Assembly: GCA_001599715.1 (NCBI GenBank)
Contig: BCHU01000008.1
Location: 1,116,001 to 1,180,000 of the forward strand
Source of the DNA: Phaeotremella fagi
Taxonomy: Eukaryota; Basidiomycota; Tremellomycetes; Tremellales; Phaeotremellaceae
DNA: 64,000 nucleotides
Direction: 5' to 3'
Shown: in pieces, positions 9,763 through 21,709 of the stretch
How the letters are laid out: the number at the start of each line of letters is the position of its first letter
Position numbering within the stretch: position 1 is the first letter of the stretch
The notes under the pieces: generated by a model
The model's input: only the letters and a program-made list of their open reading frames with translations
Databases searched by the model: none
What the model was told of the DNA's origin: nothing
Translations under genes and position numbers: made by a program

Positions 9763-12596
9763 TCATCTACTTTCTGTCCATTGTTGGATACTCTTCAACA
9801 ATCTGACAATAGCAGCTACATCTCCGCCCCTGATCTCGTTAAGACTGACTCCAGCAGTATCGATACCGGCATCAATAAGCATATCCATCATGGCGAATAG
9901 CCCTGGAATACCTGGTTGACCAGATGGGTCAAGTGAGAATGCCGAGGGACTGACAGGTGGATTCGGTTCAATACCAGACATTGATTTTACCAGCAAGAAA
10001 ATGACTTCACCAGAAACAAATGATTCGGGTAATGAAGTAGCTTTTGGATAAGGCGGTGGGAGGGCAGAGTTTACCCATTGAACAAGATCATTGTGGGATT
10101 CTCCATCAGCGGGGTAGAATGAGGCAACTGATGGTCGGAGACCTTCACCAGGTACCGGGGATAAGGTGTTCGCGTTTGACTGAATCGCAGGTGGAGGAGC
10201 TGGGGTACCATTGGTGAATTGACTGACTCGTCTTCCGTCTCGAATTGGAACAGAAGGTCCCTGAGAGGCTCGTCTACGTTGACCAGATGTCGTATCTAAA
10301 GACATGAGAACACTAGCGTCTCGAGCTGTCAATTGATTAACGTTCTCCCTTCTTGTAGCACGTTGCGTAGCATCTCGTTCAGCTGGTGATGGAGGTCGTG
10401 GAGACATAGCTTGAGCTTCGGCGAGAGGAATAGTTGGAATGTTGCAAGATGACGTGACTGGCACAGAGTAATCACGAGCGATGGTTGCCTTCATCAAAGC
10501 TTTCATCCATTCACGGACTGCAGATTGTTCAGAGGAGGAGAAAAAGTGGGGCTTTTCGGGACCAACGAGACGGAAACCGTAAGATCCAGGATTGGTGTTT
10601 TCATCAACGATCACTCGATGACCTCGAAGATCGATATGACCTTTGACACGATCCTCCTGAAAGATTAGTGCTTTTTCAGCTAAAATCGCACTCACAGTTT
10701 CACTTTTCATGTAATACAAATGGGCACCTTTAAGAACAAAGTATCTCGCCTTCCAGGAATTATATCTCTCTCCTTTTTTCTTCAAATAACCAGAGAAATC
10801 GGGTTTTCCTATCTGCTGAACGGCGGTTGCAGTTCCTGGTGGAACACCTGATGTTCTACGTGATTGTTCAGGAGTAGCGGGTTGCATGGTGTGACGAGTA
10901 GGTTGACGAGAACCATTATTTTGCTCCGCTCCAGGTGATCCAGCACTACATTGTCAGTATAAGTGAATTACAAGGATGACTTACGTTGGGGGAGCTTTAC
11001 GGTTACGTCCAAAGAAGCTCAATCGTTCTTGTTTGTCGATGCTAGGTTTTCCTTTCTTATGCCCCATAGATCCAGTCGAACCGCGCTTAGCTATACTTGC
11101 TGAGCCAGGAGTAACGGGACTCGATGGAATGCTCGTAGATTGGGTGGACGCTGTTCCTTCATCGTAGACTCCTTCTTCACGTATAGCTGAAATGTTATTG
11201 TGCTTGGCGGAGATGATGGAGGAAGTTTTTCTTGGTTCCCAACCAGATCCGTCGTCGTTAGCCGACATGGGTGGTGTGGAGGTTGGTGTCGCAGCGAATG
11301 GTTGCATTGGTGGAGCCGACATTCCCCTAGCCATCATACCAGAACCTAGTAAACTTGGTGACATAGGTTGAGAACCATTGGAGGTTACAGAGGGTGGTCG
11401 TCGAAGTTCAGAGATAGCTTGAGCAATACGAAGTCGTTTCCCGAATTGAGGAATGTCCAATTCCTTCAGCAAATTGGCATCCAATTCAAGCAAAAGATCG
11501 CCAGAAATTTCGTGCTCTGTCATCAGCTGAAAACTTTCATCTTTTCACGTACCTTTAAATCTGTCAGTCACAGACTCATCAAAACCTCTATTGGTCGCCC
11601 ATTCAACAACCTCAGCAACGGTCCATGTGATGGGAGGATGAGATGAATAAGTTCCATGATCAGCTCGGTTTCCGAGTGGTGGAGTCGAAGGGAGGGACAG
11701 TGGAGGCTCCAATGCCCTTTCAGATGGAGCAGATGTAGGTGGAGAAGCGAGTTGAATGGGTTGCAGGGGGATAGTTGGTTCAACATGGGTAGGATCTACT
11801 TTGGCGGGCGCTGCAGTGATCTGCACAGGAGGGTGATGGATTCCATTTCCGTTCATACCGTTTTGATCCAAGTTGAGAGCTTTGACTCCACCAGATAAAG
11901 ATTTTCGATGATGCTCCTCATCCTCGTCTTCACTTTCATCGGAATAAACTAAACCAGCGACAGCACCACTTGCTCTGTTCTTTTCTCTTTGAGCGTTGGC
12001 AATTGTTGCTTGTTCCGCTAACCTTGCTCTGGTATCTTGACCAATTCCAAGTTCCCCTTCATCATCACTATCACCTTTGTTGTAAGATTCTATAGCGTTT
12101 TGTATGTCCCCAATAGTTTTTCCCATGACGTTGGTGACTGAAGTAGCAGCGGCACCTACTGTAGCTGCCGTTGTTGCAGCCATGTTTTCGAAAATTCCGT
12201 CACTGGCAGTTCCTTTTGGAGATTCAGATGGTAGGGCAAATTTCGAATCAGGTGGGACGAGCTCTTCAGCTTTAGCAACAGCTTTAGGTGAAGGTGGAAG
12301 TGCTTCATGGGGTAGAGGTGCAGCGTGTGATCCAGGTGTTACAGCTGAGTCTTCGGTTATGTAGGACATGGGAAATAGACCTTCTTCTCCTTTAGAGTTC
12401 TTGCCCTGGGAATTGTCAATGGATTGAACAACATATCTCTGCCTCTACCAGAGTTGAACAAAATACTTACTCTCCACCATCCATCACCGAATTGTTCATC
12501 TTTCTCTATGACTTCGATTTCGTCACCAGCTTGAAATTCCAATTCGTCCCCATGTTCGGCCACGAAGGTGTGAACTGCGCGAACGGTGAGGGGCAT
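9763..12596 (-). CDS. Boi1/Boi2-type SH3-SAM-PH polarity scaffold
   Basis: Five exons, 12596-12471, 12405-11553, 11516-10985, 10945-10696 and 10656-9763, give 884 aa. An N-terminal SH3 domain (about 1-60) includes VRAVHTFVAEHGDELEFQAG and DGWWRGKNSKGEEGLFPMSY. A SAM domain follows at about 300-355 (TWTVAEVVEWATNRGF, then KEHEISGDLLLELDANLLKE). Between SAM and PH lies a long Ser/Pro-rich linker. The PH domain is at about 551-650 (SGYLKKKGERYNSWKARYFV, IDLRGHRVIV). The order SH3-SAM-PH is that of yeast Boi1/Boi2, which bind Bem1, Cdc42 and the exocyst at sites of bud growth. The C-terminal region after PH (LVQWVNSALPPPYPKATSLP) looks like an additional short conserved domain. I leave the symbol blank because one homolog cannot be assigned to Boi1 or Boi2. 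Confidence 0.88.
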
Positions 12597-13190
12597 GATT
12601 GGGTCGATCGTATCTAGCTTAGTAAGTTGTCAGTGAATTATGATTGGAATAGAAAAGAGAATGAGGAGGAGAACAAGGTGATAACGATGATAACGATGAT
12701 GATGAATGAAGATGGAAGATGGATCGTGGCTGGTTACGTATTGAATGAATTGAATGTAAGAAGAGAGATGAAAGAAATACCAACCGATAGTACGAGAGGG
12801 TCTAAGTTTGAGCGGGTAAGTGCCTACGACTTTAGATTAAAGTTGAGTGATGAGTGGGGAGTAGATTGTGAGTGAAGTGAAGGTTGAATAGATGTAGAGT
12901 TGATAATGATAATGAGAATGAGAACAGTAGATGTATTGTTGACTACTGCTTGCAGTCACAGATGCAATGCGGCAATCAATCTTGATGTGACTCTTTTTGA
13001 TTGTGGGTGGTGGAGTTGGAATGGCTTTTGTTGGTAAATCACTTATTACCCAAAGCGGAAGTAAAGTTAAATCCAGATGCCCTGAATAGCAGCAGTTAAA
13101 ACTGCCACGTTCATTCATTCCATACACCATCATCCATCTCCTACAACATCATCAACAACCACTTCTACAACTCCAACAACCACTTCCATC
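12597..13190. promoter_or_regulatory. Divergent BOI-like/GMPP-alpha promoter region
   Basis: About 590 nt without a convincing gene. The strand next to the BOI-like start is purine-rich with GATGATAACGATGAT-like simple sequence (12676-12700). The last 80 nt before 13191 are CA-rich with CATCATCAACAACCACTTCT-like repeats, typical of a 5' leader. Open frames across it (12627-12875 plus, 12837-13133 minus) lack recognisable composition. Confidence 0.3.
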
Positions 13191-14848
13191 ATGTCAAACA
13201 TAAAAGGTGTTATCCTTGTTGGTGGTCCCTCAAAAGGTACTAGAATGAGGCCTCTTTCTTTGGATTGTGAGTTTCACTTCTCCTCAACCTCGTTCTCCAT
13301 CAAAGCTCACTTTTCCTCGATGTCTAGGTGCCAAACCTCTGCTTCCAGTTGCTGGAAAGGTAAGCCAACCTCCTGTCCAACTACTAACAACTTCAGCCCA
13401 TGATTTGGCATCCAACTGCTGCTCTAGCTCAAGTTCCTGGACTTACTGAAATCATAATCATTGGTTTCTACGAAGATTCAATCATGGCAGGTTTCGTTAG
13501 AGAAGCTAAACGTGAATGGCCAAACATCGCTATCACTTATTTACGCGAATATCGCTCGCTAGGAACTGCTGGAGGTCTTTATCATTGTATGTTAGCCCTT
13601 CGTCTTGGATAGTGGTCAATTAGCTGAACAATCAAAAGTCCGGGATTCAATCCTACGACCACCTGTTCCTCAAAATATTTTCATCTTCAACATTGATATC
13701 TGCTGTTCATTCCCCTTGAATGAAATGATCGAACTTCATTCCAAACATCGCGGTGTTGGAACTATTCTCGGTGTCAACGTAGGTCAACTCTCGGCAGTCT
13801 TTCTCTCTTTTGCTGATTCCAACAGGTCAAACGTGAAACTGCCACCAAATACGGTTCAATAGTCCACGACCCAGCTACTTCACAAGTCCTTCATTATGTT
13901 GAGAAACCAGAAAGTTGGATTTCAAACTTTGTCAATGGAGGTGTTTACTGTAAGTTGAAGAAAATATTCCTAACTGACATGGCCGCAGTGTTTGATAAAT
14001 CTATCTTTGACGAAATTAAGATTGCGATGGATGAGAAACTAGCCCGCGCTCGGTGAGTGTGATTGTCTCACTCGATCTGGATAACGAACTAACAATCTGT
14101 CAGGGATGACCCTCTTGTCGAATCTGATGATATTTTACGTCTTGAACAAGATGTTATCGTACCTTTAGCAGCTTCAAAGAAATTATTTGTTTACGAATCA
14201 ACTGATTTCTGGCGTCAAATCAAGACAGCCGCGTGAGTTTCAATTTTGATCAGACCTATTTCGTTAGCTAATCTCAAGAATAGATCTGCCGTCACAGCAT
14301 CATCTCTTTATCTATCAAGATTCACCAAAACTCATCCAGATCTCTTAACACCTCCAAAACTCAATCAAATCATTGGACCAGTTTATATCGACCCAACAGC
14401 GATCATTCATCCAACAGCTAAAATCGGACCAAACGTAGCTATTGGACCTAATGTTGTCGTTGGAGCAGGTGTCAGAATCAAGAATGCAATCATTATGGAG
14501 GGCACAATCTTGGATAAACATTGTTGTGTCATCGATTCAATCGTTGGAACTAACTGTAAAGTTGGTCCTTGGGCCAGAGTCGATGGTATTCCAGAACCTG
14601 AAGAGGATGTCAAGGGTCAGATCAGTGTTACGATTCTTGGTGAGTCTGGAATCTTCCAATCTGGCGATTGGTCGCTCATTTTCAAATTCCTTTGACAGCT
14701 ACCGAAGTTACTGTCGCTCGTGAAACTCTGGTTAGATCTTGCATTGTTTTACCCAATGTAAGTGAATATAAATTATACTGTTTTAAACCTAACGAAAAAT
14801 CTCCAGAAATCTTTATCGAAGAACTCTGCAAATCAAGTTTTACTCTGA
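13191..14848 (+). CDS. Mannose-1-phosphate guanylyltransferase alpha (GMPPA-type)
   Basis: Nucleotidyltransferase plus left-handed beta-helix protein of the GDP-mannose pyrophosphorylase family. The N-terminal signature is GVILVGGPSKGTRMRPLS, with the PSK insertion typical of the alpha (regulatory) subunit rather than the GGYGTRLRPLT of the catalytic beta subunit. Further marks are LLPVAGKPMIWHP, LREYRSLGTAGGLYHFRDSI, VNGGVYLFDKSIF, and hexapeptide repeats (IIHPTAKIGPNVAIGPNVVV, VIDSIVGTNCKVGPWARVDG). The last exon gives LSKNSANQVLL, like the GMPPA tail. At least eight introns; the exon joined at 13616-13665 restores YHFRDS. GMPPA is known to sense GDP-mannose and inhibit GMPPB. Here GDP-mannose would feed mannans, glycoproteins and capsule. 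Confidence 0.9.
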
Positions 14849-15549
14849 TTACCGCAATTGCTGATACTTTCGTCTCGGTAATCCAACAATCATAGTATCA
14901 TAGATACTCGTATATATCAGCATCGATTTCCCATCTAGACATTTTACCTTGGTGTACTTAGGACATTTTTTTCCTCCATCTCATATTCAGACATGCAACT
15001 TTTAGATTACACGCAAGTTCGTTTGATCAGCTCGTATGACGGAAAGCAGATGCGTAAAACTCTCGCAGGTTTGTCGGAGCGATATGCTAGCTGTTCCAGT
15101 ACCAGAAGTATCTGAGAAATAATATTCCAAAGAGCCGATTTTTGATGCAATCACTTCCCTTGCTCAAGCCATGTACATGTCTCAAACGCAGACTTAAATT
15201 TGTCTATTTCAACGCCAGCATGTACAGTATGTTCTAAGCTGGATGCAATAATGGCACCTACTTTCAAAAGCATAGCGAAATCAGTATGACTAAGACTACT
15301 CCAACTAACACTACCCAATTAAAGGGAAGGATGTCTTTACAGCAATGATACATCAAACAAGATCAGCAGGAAAGCCTGTTTCCATTCTTGTTTGTTAAGC
15401 AGGTACTTTTCCCAGACGAACGAAGAAACCAAATGAAAAGAAGAATGAAATGATGAAAACATTATCAAACCAAAAACCAAAATACACTGCTTGAGAAAAA
15501 CAAAGAAAGAACTTGAATCGACATCGCATCAGAATTGAATTTCGAATAT
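14849..15549. other. Convergent intergenic region, nothing recognised
   Basis: About 700 nt between the 3' ends of the GMPP-alpha gene and the cyanovirin-type gene. No open frame of note, no repeat and no RNA-like structure recognised. The part near 15420-15540 is A-rich on the plus strand. Confidence 0.4.
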
Positions 15550-16436
15550 CTATGCCGAGTGATCAACGTATAAGGTCCCATCTAAGGAAGTCAACATTCG
15601 TGTACCATCCTCCAAGCAGGATAGTGCTTACCATTATTGCCCACACAATAATTTAGTAATCATCAATTATATTTCATTGAAATTCAAAGGGAGATCATGA
15701 CTTACTGAGATCAATGGTAGAATAAACGTTACCGCCCGCAGCTGACGAATAACAACTACAAACAAGAGTTGATCCTGCGATTGAGCAACTGGAACAGGTG
15801 GTGAAGGCGTTGGAACCACCGCAAAATAGAGCACCGCTAGCTGATGAGGTACCTCTGTTCATGGTTCAGAGGAACAGAACCACTACAATGGAAAAGAAGG
15901 AAGAGTTCATCTTACATTTTGGTGTTGAGATTGAGAGAACTTGTTTTTGTGGTTCCATCTTGTGCAGTACACTGTCCTGTCATGAGGTAACCACCGGTAA
16001 AAGTAACAGTAGGACATGTCGAGGTGTAACCTCCCGAGTTTCCATTCGTGCTAGAAAAATTATCAGCTTCTCAACATTGTCAGTCGTATGTCATCTGTAA
16101 ACTCACGGTACTACTGTAGGTGAAGTTGCAGCACGTCTCACTGGAGTCCGCTTGAATTGCTCGAGGTATGTAGCATTGGTTCGACCAAGCACACCTAAGA
16201 ATAAGGTTCCAGCTCCATGAGTATCTTTGCACACGATATGGAAACGATAGTTGTGATTTTTCACTAGACTCACGATCTGGTATAGATCTTGGTCTGACCA
16301 ATGGTAAACCAAGTTTGAGAGCTTCTGCGTTGGAACGAGGCTGAACAGCATTGGGATTAGGAATGACAGTAGCCATGACCCCACTGGAGAATAGGAATGT
16401 CAAAAGGACTGTGGCTACAGCATTGCAGAAAAACAT
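15550..16436 (-). CDS. Secreted cyanovirin-N homology (CVNH) protein
   Basis: Signal peptide at the N-terminus (MFFCNAVATVLLTFLFSSGV, with likely cleavage after GVMA), then a linker ending RRAATSP. Exons: 16436-16274, 16194-16107, 16050-15916, 15854-15706, plus a final piece. The mature part reads PTVTFTGGYLMTGQCTAQDG, TTKTSSLNLNTKIGTSSASG, and SNAFTTCSSCSIAGSTLVCS, then NVYSTIDL. The two-fold pattern of C...DG...LNLN.KIG and L.C.C...G..V.S.IDL is the CVNH fold, a small lectin-like domain in fungi and cyanobacteria. The C-terminal exon is uncertain. The best CVNH ending (GNN-D-GTLYVDHSA) needs a non-AG 3' splice site. A canonical AG at 15627 gives IDLTLSCLEDGTRMLTSLDG followed by TLYVDHSA and the same TAG (15552-15550), total 203 aa. 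Glycan binding is family inference. Confidence 0.72.
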
Positions 16437-17021
16437 TTTCGAGTGAATGAAAGAAAAAAGTAAAGTGATTAAAAAAGGACATGGGGCATGCTGCTATAGA
16501 TTGCGAGTAACTTGTTTACCATCGAGATCATAGTCATAGTCCCTTGACGCCCAGATCTTAAAAGTTTCAATGAGGATGTATAAATTTACGTACAAGATAC
16601 TCAAATAGGTACGAGGCTCAAAATGAATGCCTCGCAGATGAATTGCCTCAGTGCCTGATGGCCCTCCCAAACATTCCTGGAATTTGGTAATAGGCGAGGC
16701 GGCGATTACAGCATTAGGACTATGAGATAGCTCAGCATAGCTCACAGCTTTGTGGAAATCGTTGGTTTTTGCTTTCTTAATAAAAAGTATCTTTGGTGAC
16801 TTGCAGTATCCCACCCTCGCAGATCACCATTCCAGTTTAGGTCAGCACAGATACAGGAGTGCGTTCAACAGAGGGTTTAAGTTATAGACATTTTCATAGC
16901 TCGTCAAATTGTATAAACGGTCGTTACGGAAATCATTAATTGTAAAAAACTTGGGGTTCAAAATTAGATGAGATGATACAGTAAACAATCAAGAGTTCTC
17001 CTTAACAAAAAAAATAAATTA
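16437..17021. other. Intergenic region upstream of the CVNH gene
   Basis: Promoter side of the CVNH gene and 3' side of VPS9. The open frame at 16494-16814 (minus) shows no family motif and odd composition, so I do not call it. Nothing else seen. Confidence 0.35.
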
Positions 17022-19409
17022 CTACATTTCCAATAACCTATCAATAGCGACACCTAAATCATCTCCACAACCTTCTAAAACGTCTTGAACGATTTCTTCA
17101 TCTAAACTGGGGAACATTTGGTGTAAAGTTTGAACGTTGGCTCGCCTAGTTTGATTATATGTTTCCTGTGATAAATCGATACCTGATTGAATGGCACCGT
17201 TGTATTCTTGCTCTGAGAAATCGGGTAGAGGTATATCGGGAGTTGCTCTAAGCATGATACGTATTAGCAATCTAACTAAGTCTTGGATAGGAGAAGTCTA
17301 CTCACGCTCTTGATCCTACTTGAGAATCATTAGGTGATATACCAAGTTGAGCAAACCTCGCCGAAGGTGAATCGGGAGTTTGTGACCGTTGAGCACGTCT
17401 AATGTATCTAGGTAAAGAACTAGGCGTATTCGTTGTATTCGTATTGGACGTAAATCTTTCTTCAGCTTCCCTATCACGAGAACCACCAGGTCTCCAACGT
17501 CTCTCAACATCGTCATCATCACTACCATCAGTTGACTTATCGTCACCTTCAGCGTTTTGCATTCCTTCTAATATTTTACCGATAGCGTTGAGAGGTTTCG
17601 ATACAGCTTCCTGGGCCAAATTACCTGTTCTCTGGAAGAATTTCTTGGTATTGTCCAAAGCTAACGTAGTCGATAACGTCAATTGTTTAGCTGGTTCTTC
17701 TCCCGGTGTAGCTGCTGCGAATGGTGACATTGATTCATTTTTCATTGGTGTATTTGAGAATGGTGTTCGATTTTTAGTTTGTGATGCAGGTGAGACGGGT
17801 AATTCTTGGATGGCGTGTTCAACGTTTCGTTCAAACTCTTCTTGAGTGATGTTACTCAGACTACTAGCGTCCATGGTTTCAATAAAAGCTATAGCACCTT
17901 GCTAAAAGTTCAGAGATTGGATCAGTTAGGCGGCCCATTATATCGTGCAAACCCACTTACCAAACTGGAGAGATAATACCCCGCCTCTGATTGCAATTTA
18001 TCAGGACTTCTAAAACGACTGATATATTCGACATTCGAAAGCATATTCTCTGGATTCGATTGTAAAACCACAAAAATCAAAATGGGCACAAAAGCGTCTG
18101 CCGAAGTTGCATCAGCTCCAGAAACATGTCGTATCAGACCTGTAATGTTATCAGCGAGACTGTACTGTGGACCCTTCTAAGCAAATGGAAAACTCACCGA
18201 AGATGACTTTACAGCAGTTCAACACGCAAATCATCTTATCCCTAGGAGCTTTATAATGATTGATCTTCAACAATTCCTGCTCGGCGAAACCCAAGAAACC
18301 TTGACTGGCTTCTCCTTCTGGAACATCTAAATGTTTCTCTCTGACCCAAGAAAAGAGTCTAACTCTTTGAGCGAAAACGGCATCTCTCTCTAAATCATCT
18401 GTAGTCGTTGGTTGCGAATTGATAAGTTGGGGTGTAAAAGTACTGTAAGAAAATGAACATCAGTTGGACAATCCAAATTGGTTCACTACTAGGCTTACTA
18501 TGGGTATAGACGATTCATCACCAGTTTTTCCATTGCTTCCATGGCGTTATCAAATTCGGCAGGTGATTGGGATTTCCAAGGTTCATGTAACAGCATCTTT
18601 TCCGATATAAACTGAAAGGAGTTTGCTATCAGTAAATCATGTTTTGTACATTTGACTATCGTTGACATACTCTAAGAAAATCATGGATAAGTTTGATCTG
18701 TTCATTCACCGTGAAAGGTTTTTTAGCGAAATTCGACAAGAAACTGTTGAAAAAGGAGATTAATCAGTATGATGTCTTATCGTGTATCACAGCGACAGAC
18801 CTACCTCTTTAGATATCTAGCGATAGGATCAGCAGATCTTGTTTTAAGATCTTTCAAGAATCCAGGAAAGTTGAAAGCGGGTTCAACAACCTCATTGACC
18901 TGAGTTGAGGTTGATGCAGCAGCTGAAGCTGACGCTGACGCAGTTGCGTTTGCATTCCCATCTCCAGCCCCTGTCCCAGCTCCAGAACCTCTCCTTTCAA
19001 GATTAAGATCCTCAGGAAGAGGAGTAGTCGATCGTGAGTTCTCATTAGATCTCGAATGATAGTATTGTTTGAAAGCTCGTGAGATCCCAGTTTCTTTGTC
19101 AAGAGCCGAATCATCTGGATCTGGAGTTGCGTATGGATCAAATTCTGATAAGATCGCTGAGGGTAACAAGTGGATACTTGGGGTTTGGACTTGGGTTGGC
19201 GTTGAGAGGGGTAAGTCTTTGGTTGGTGGTTTAGGTGCTGGGGCGTTCGGTGTTGGTGGTTGCGGTTTTGGTTGGTGGATTGCAGGTGTTATTAGGTCGG
19301 GGTTCGTTGTTATTGATACATTTGATTGAGGATGGGGAGTGGATGGTGGTGGAGCCCTGTCATCGTCTGTACTGGTATCTATGTTGGTGTCTGTGTCTGT
19401 ATATGACAT
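17022..19409 (-). CDS. VPS9: Vps9, Rab5/Vps21 guanine nucleotide exchange factor
   Basis: Activates Rab5-type GTPases on endosomes and in Golgi-to-vacuole sorting. The N-terminal ~200 aa are low complexity (SYTDTDTNIDTSTDDD, many Pro/Thr/Ala runs). A helical region follows (GFLKDLKTRSADPIARYLK, joining to SFLSNFAKKPFTVNEQIKLI). The VPS9 catalytic domain is clear: INHYKAPRDKMICVLNCCKV, then GADATSADAFVPILIFVVLQ, and EYISRFRSPDKLQSEAGYYL. The conserved Asp and Tyr used for nucleotide exchange are present (SADAFVP, GYYLSSL). The C-terminus is a CUE ubiquitin-binding domain (LHQMFPSLDEEIVQDVLEGC, LGVAIDRLL). About seven exons; stop TAG at 17022-17024. The helical-VPS9-CUE order matches yeast Vps9. 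Confidence 0.93.
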
Positions 19410-19720
19410 TGTTTATAATGTTAAATGTTTGAATGTAGAATGTTATTGTTTACAGAGGAATTCAACTGTTCAACGCCTTCGCTGCTTATGAGGCCCCAGA
19501 TTTCTCTTCGTACCAAAATACTGTAACCGCTGTTCCATGGTTTGCTTCACAAAATACACGACAGCAATGACCAAAAAATGCATTGTTAATATCAGCCAAA
19601 AATTGGCTCGCTCTAATTCCAAAAAACAAATGAAACGGTATGGTGATTGAAGGTGAGTGAATGAATGGTAAATAAAAATTTCAAGTCTATAACTGGATCA
19701 AATGGTATAAACGAGTTATT
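19410..19720. other. Intergenic, VPS9 promoter and UXS1 3' flank
   Basis: About 310 nt upstream of VPS9 and downstream of UXS1 (both minus). It includes a probable UXS1 3' UTR. No further feature recognised. Confidence 0.35.
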
Positions 19721-21331
19721 TTAAATGGAACCCTCTCTCATCTTAGCTGAGTAGTATCGAACCATTTCTATAATAGCAGTTAGCACAAGCTCTTTCAACC
19801 ATGTTGGCATGTCAATGACTCACCCTCAACACCTTGTCTAACGGAGAAAGATGGTTGCCAACCGAGAGCCTCCTTGGCACGGGTGGTGTCGGGTCTACGA
19901 CGTTGTGGGTCGTCGATTGGCATCTCTTTGTGGATGATGTTGACACGTTTGGCGAGTGGGTTACCCTCTTCCTTTTGAACCTTTTCGACGATGTCCTGAG
20001 CGAGACATTAGTATATTTATCCAAACATGTAATACTCGACACTCACTCTGACGGCTTCAGCGAATTCGAGGATGGTGAATTCGTCACCGTTACCAATGTT
20101 GATAGGTCTGCTGTCGTCACCGTTCATGAGGAGGATGAGACCGTCGACGAGATCGTGAACGTATTGGAATGAACGTGTTTGGTTACCGTCACCGTAGACA
20201 GTCATGTCCTCACCCTTGAGGGCTTGGATGATGAAGTTGGAAACGACACGACCATCGTATGGGTTCATACGTGGACCGAAGGTGTTGAAGATACGAGCAA
20301 CACGGACTTCGACATTGTCTTGTCTCATGTAACCGTAGGTAAGGGTCTCGGCGACACGTTTACCTTCATCGTAACAAGCACGGGGACCGATACAGTTGAC
20401 GTGACCCCAGTAGTCTTCACGTTGAGGGTGTTCTTCGGGATCACCGTAGACTTCAGAGGTAGAGGTGATGAGGAAACGAGCCTTGGTTCTCTTGGCAAGA
20501 CCGAGCATGTTAAGAGTACCAAGGAAGGAGGTCTTGATAGTCTTGACAGCGTTGTATTGGTAGTGAGGTGGGGAGGCGGGACAAGCGAGATGGTAGATTT
20601 CTATAAAAGTGGTTAATACACTGATTGAATTTGAAGAACGTTTGACTCACGGTCAACCTCGATCAAGAATGGGTTGATAACATCGTGTCTAACCATCTCG
20701 AAGTTGGGGTGACCAACCCAGTGGGAGACGGTGGTTCTTGAACCGGTGAAGAAGTTATCAAGAACGGTGACTTCGTGACCGAGGAGCATAAGACGGTCGA
20801 CCAAGTGGGAACCGACGAAACCAGCACCACCGGTGACTAGAGAAGAGGAAAAGGTGAGTCTTCTTCAGATTAATTGAAAAGGAAGGCCGTGCTCACCGAG
20901 GATTCTCTTTCTCTCAGCGTTAGGGAGGAGTTTAACAGCTGGGAATTTGGCCATGGTGGTGTAAGCGATGGAGTTGGTTTTCTCATTGTAGGTAGATTCA
21001 GCACCGTATTGTTGGGATGGGGTGGAGCCAGTAACGGTGGTTGAGTCCTTGACGTATTTAGGAGCCTAAAGGGGGAAGTCAACGATTGAGCTTTGAGAGT
21101 AGATGAGACTTCTACTTACAAGGTACAAGCTTCTGAGGACGTCGAGATCGACACGAGAATCGAAACCGAAACGGTCAGCACCAACTTGTTTGATGGAATC
21201 CTATTGTAGAGGTGAGTTAGTCAGCGCGTCGAGGCGGGAGGGGGAGGGGATTGAGTTAGGATTCAAGGTTTGACGAAGTGAGATGAGATGTGTGTTGTGT
21301 TGTGTGAAGTTGTACTCACTGTTGAGCTCAT
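19721..21331 (-). CDS. UXS1: UDP-glucuronate decarboxylase (UDP-xylose synthase)
   Basis: Converts UDP-glucuronate to UDP-xylose with bound NAD+; in Cryptococcus the product feeds capsule, glycolipid and O-glycan xylosylation. Exon 1 is only 12 nt (21331-21320, MSST), then 21200-21120 and 21065-20897 (approximately), followed by the enzyme core. The Rossmann motif is [20 protein letters not shown], followed by [20 protein letters not shown] and [15 protein letters not shown]. The catalytic block has [20 protein letters not shown], the Y-x-x-x-K in ACYDEGKR, and [20 protein letters not shown]. The last exon gives [16 protein letters not shown] and TAA. The N-terminal ~90 residues carry no membrane segment that I can see, so a cytosolic form is possible. 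Length and motifs fit the SDR extended family. Confidence 0.96.
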
Positions 21332-21709
21332 TGTTATATGAGATGAATATGAATAAAAAGAATGAAAAGAAAGAAGATATGAGATGAAAGTAGAAGATGA
21401 AGATGAAATAGGAAACAGTTAATAACTTACTGTTATGAGTGAGACACCATCCATTCAATGTCCCAGTAAGGAAATAAGGAAATCTGGACCTCTACGCGCA
21501 GAGACGCGGTACCGGTAATTCATCGGTGTTATAGAGGGCACCCGTGTGTGGCAGACACCACCGCTCTCTTTTCCTTATTCCAGCCCCCCTTTAACACTCC
21601 AGAGTAATGACGCGATCGACGCGTCTCAGTAATATAAAGTATAAAGTGAATCCGGCTATCACCCAAGTAACATCCACCAATAATCCAACTCATCCATCCA
21701 CCACCCAAA
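21332..21709. promoter_or_regulatory. Divergent UXS1/CHZ1-like promoter region
   Basis: About 380 nt. An AG-rich strand flanks the UXS1 start (GATGAATATGAATAAAAAGA-like). A GC-richer patch with CG-containing near-palindromes (ACGCGGTACCGG at 21504-21515, and GCGATCGACGCGTC at 21611-21624) lies in the middle. A CA-rich leader precedes the CHZ1-like ATG. No specific site is assigned. Confidence 0.3.

Noticed and set aside
16494..16814. Minus-strand open frame of 106 codons upstream of the CVNH gene
   Set aside because: No motif, no splice support, and no resemblance to a known protein.
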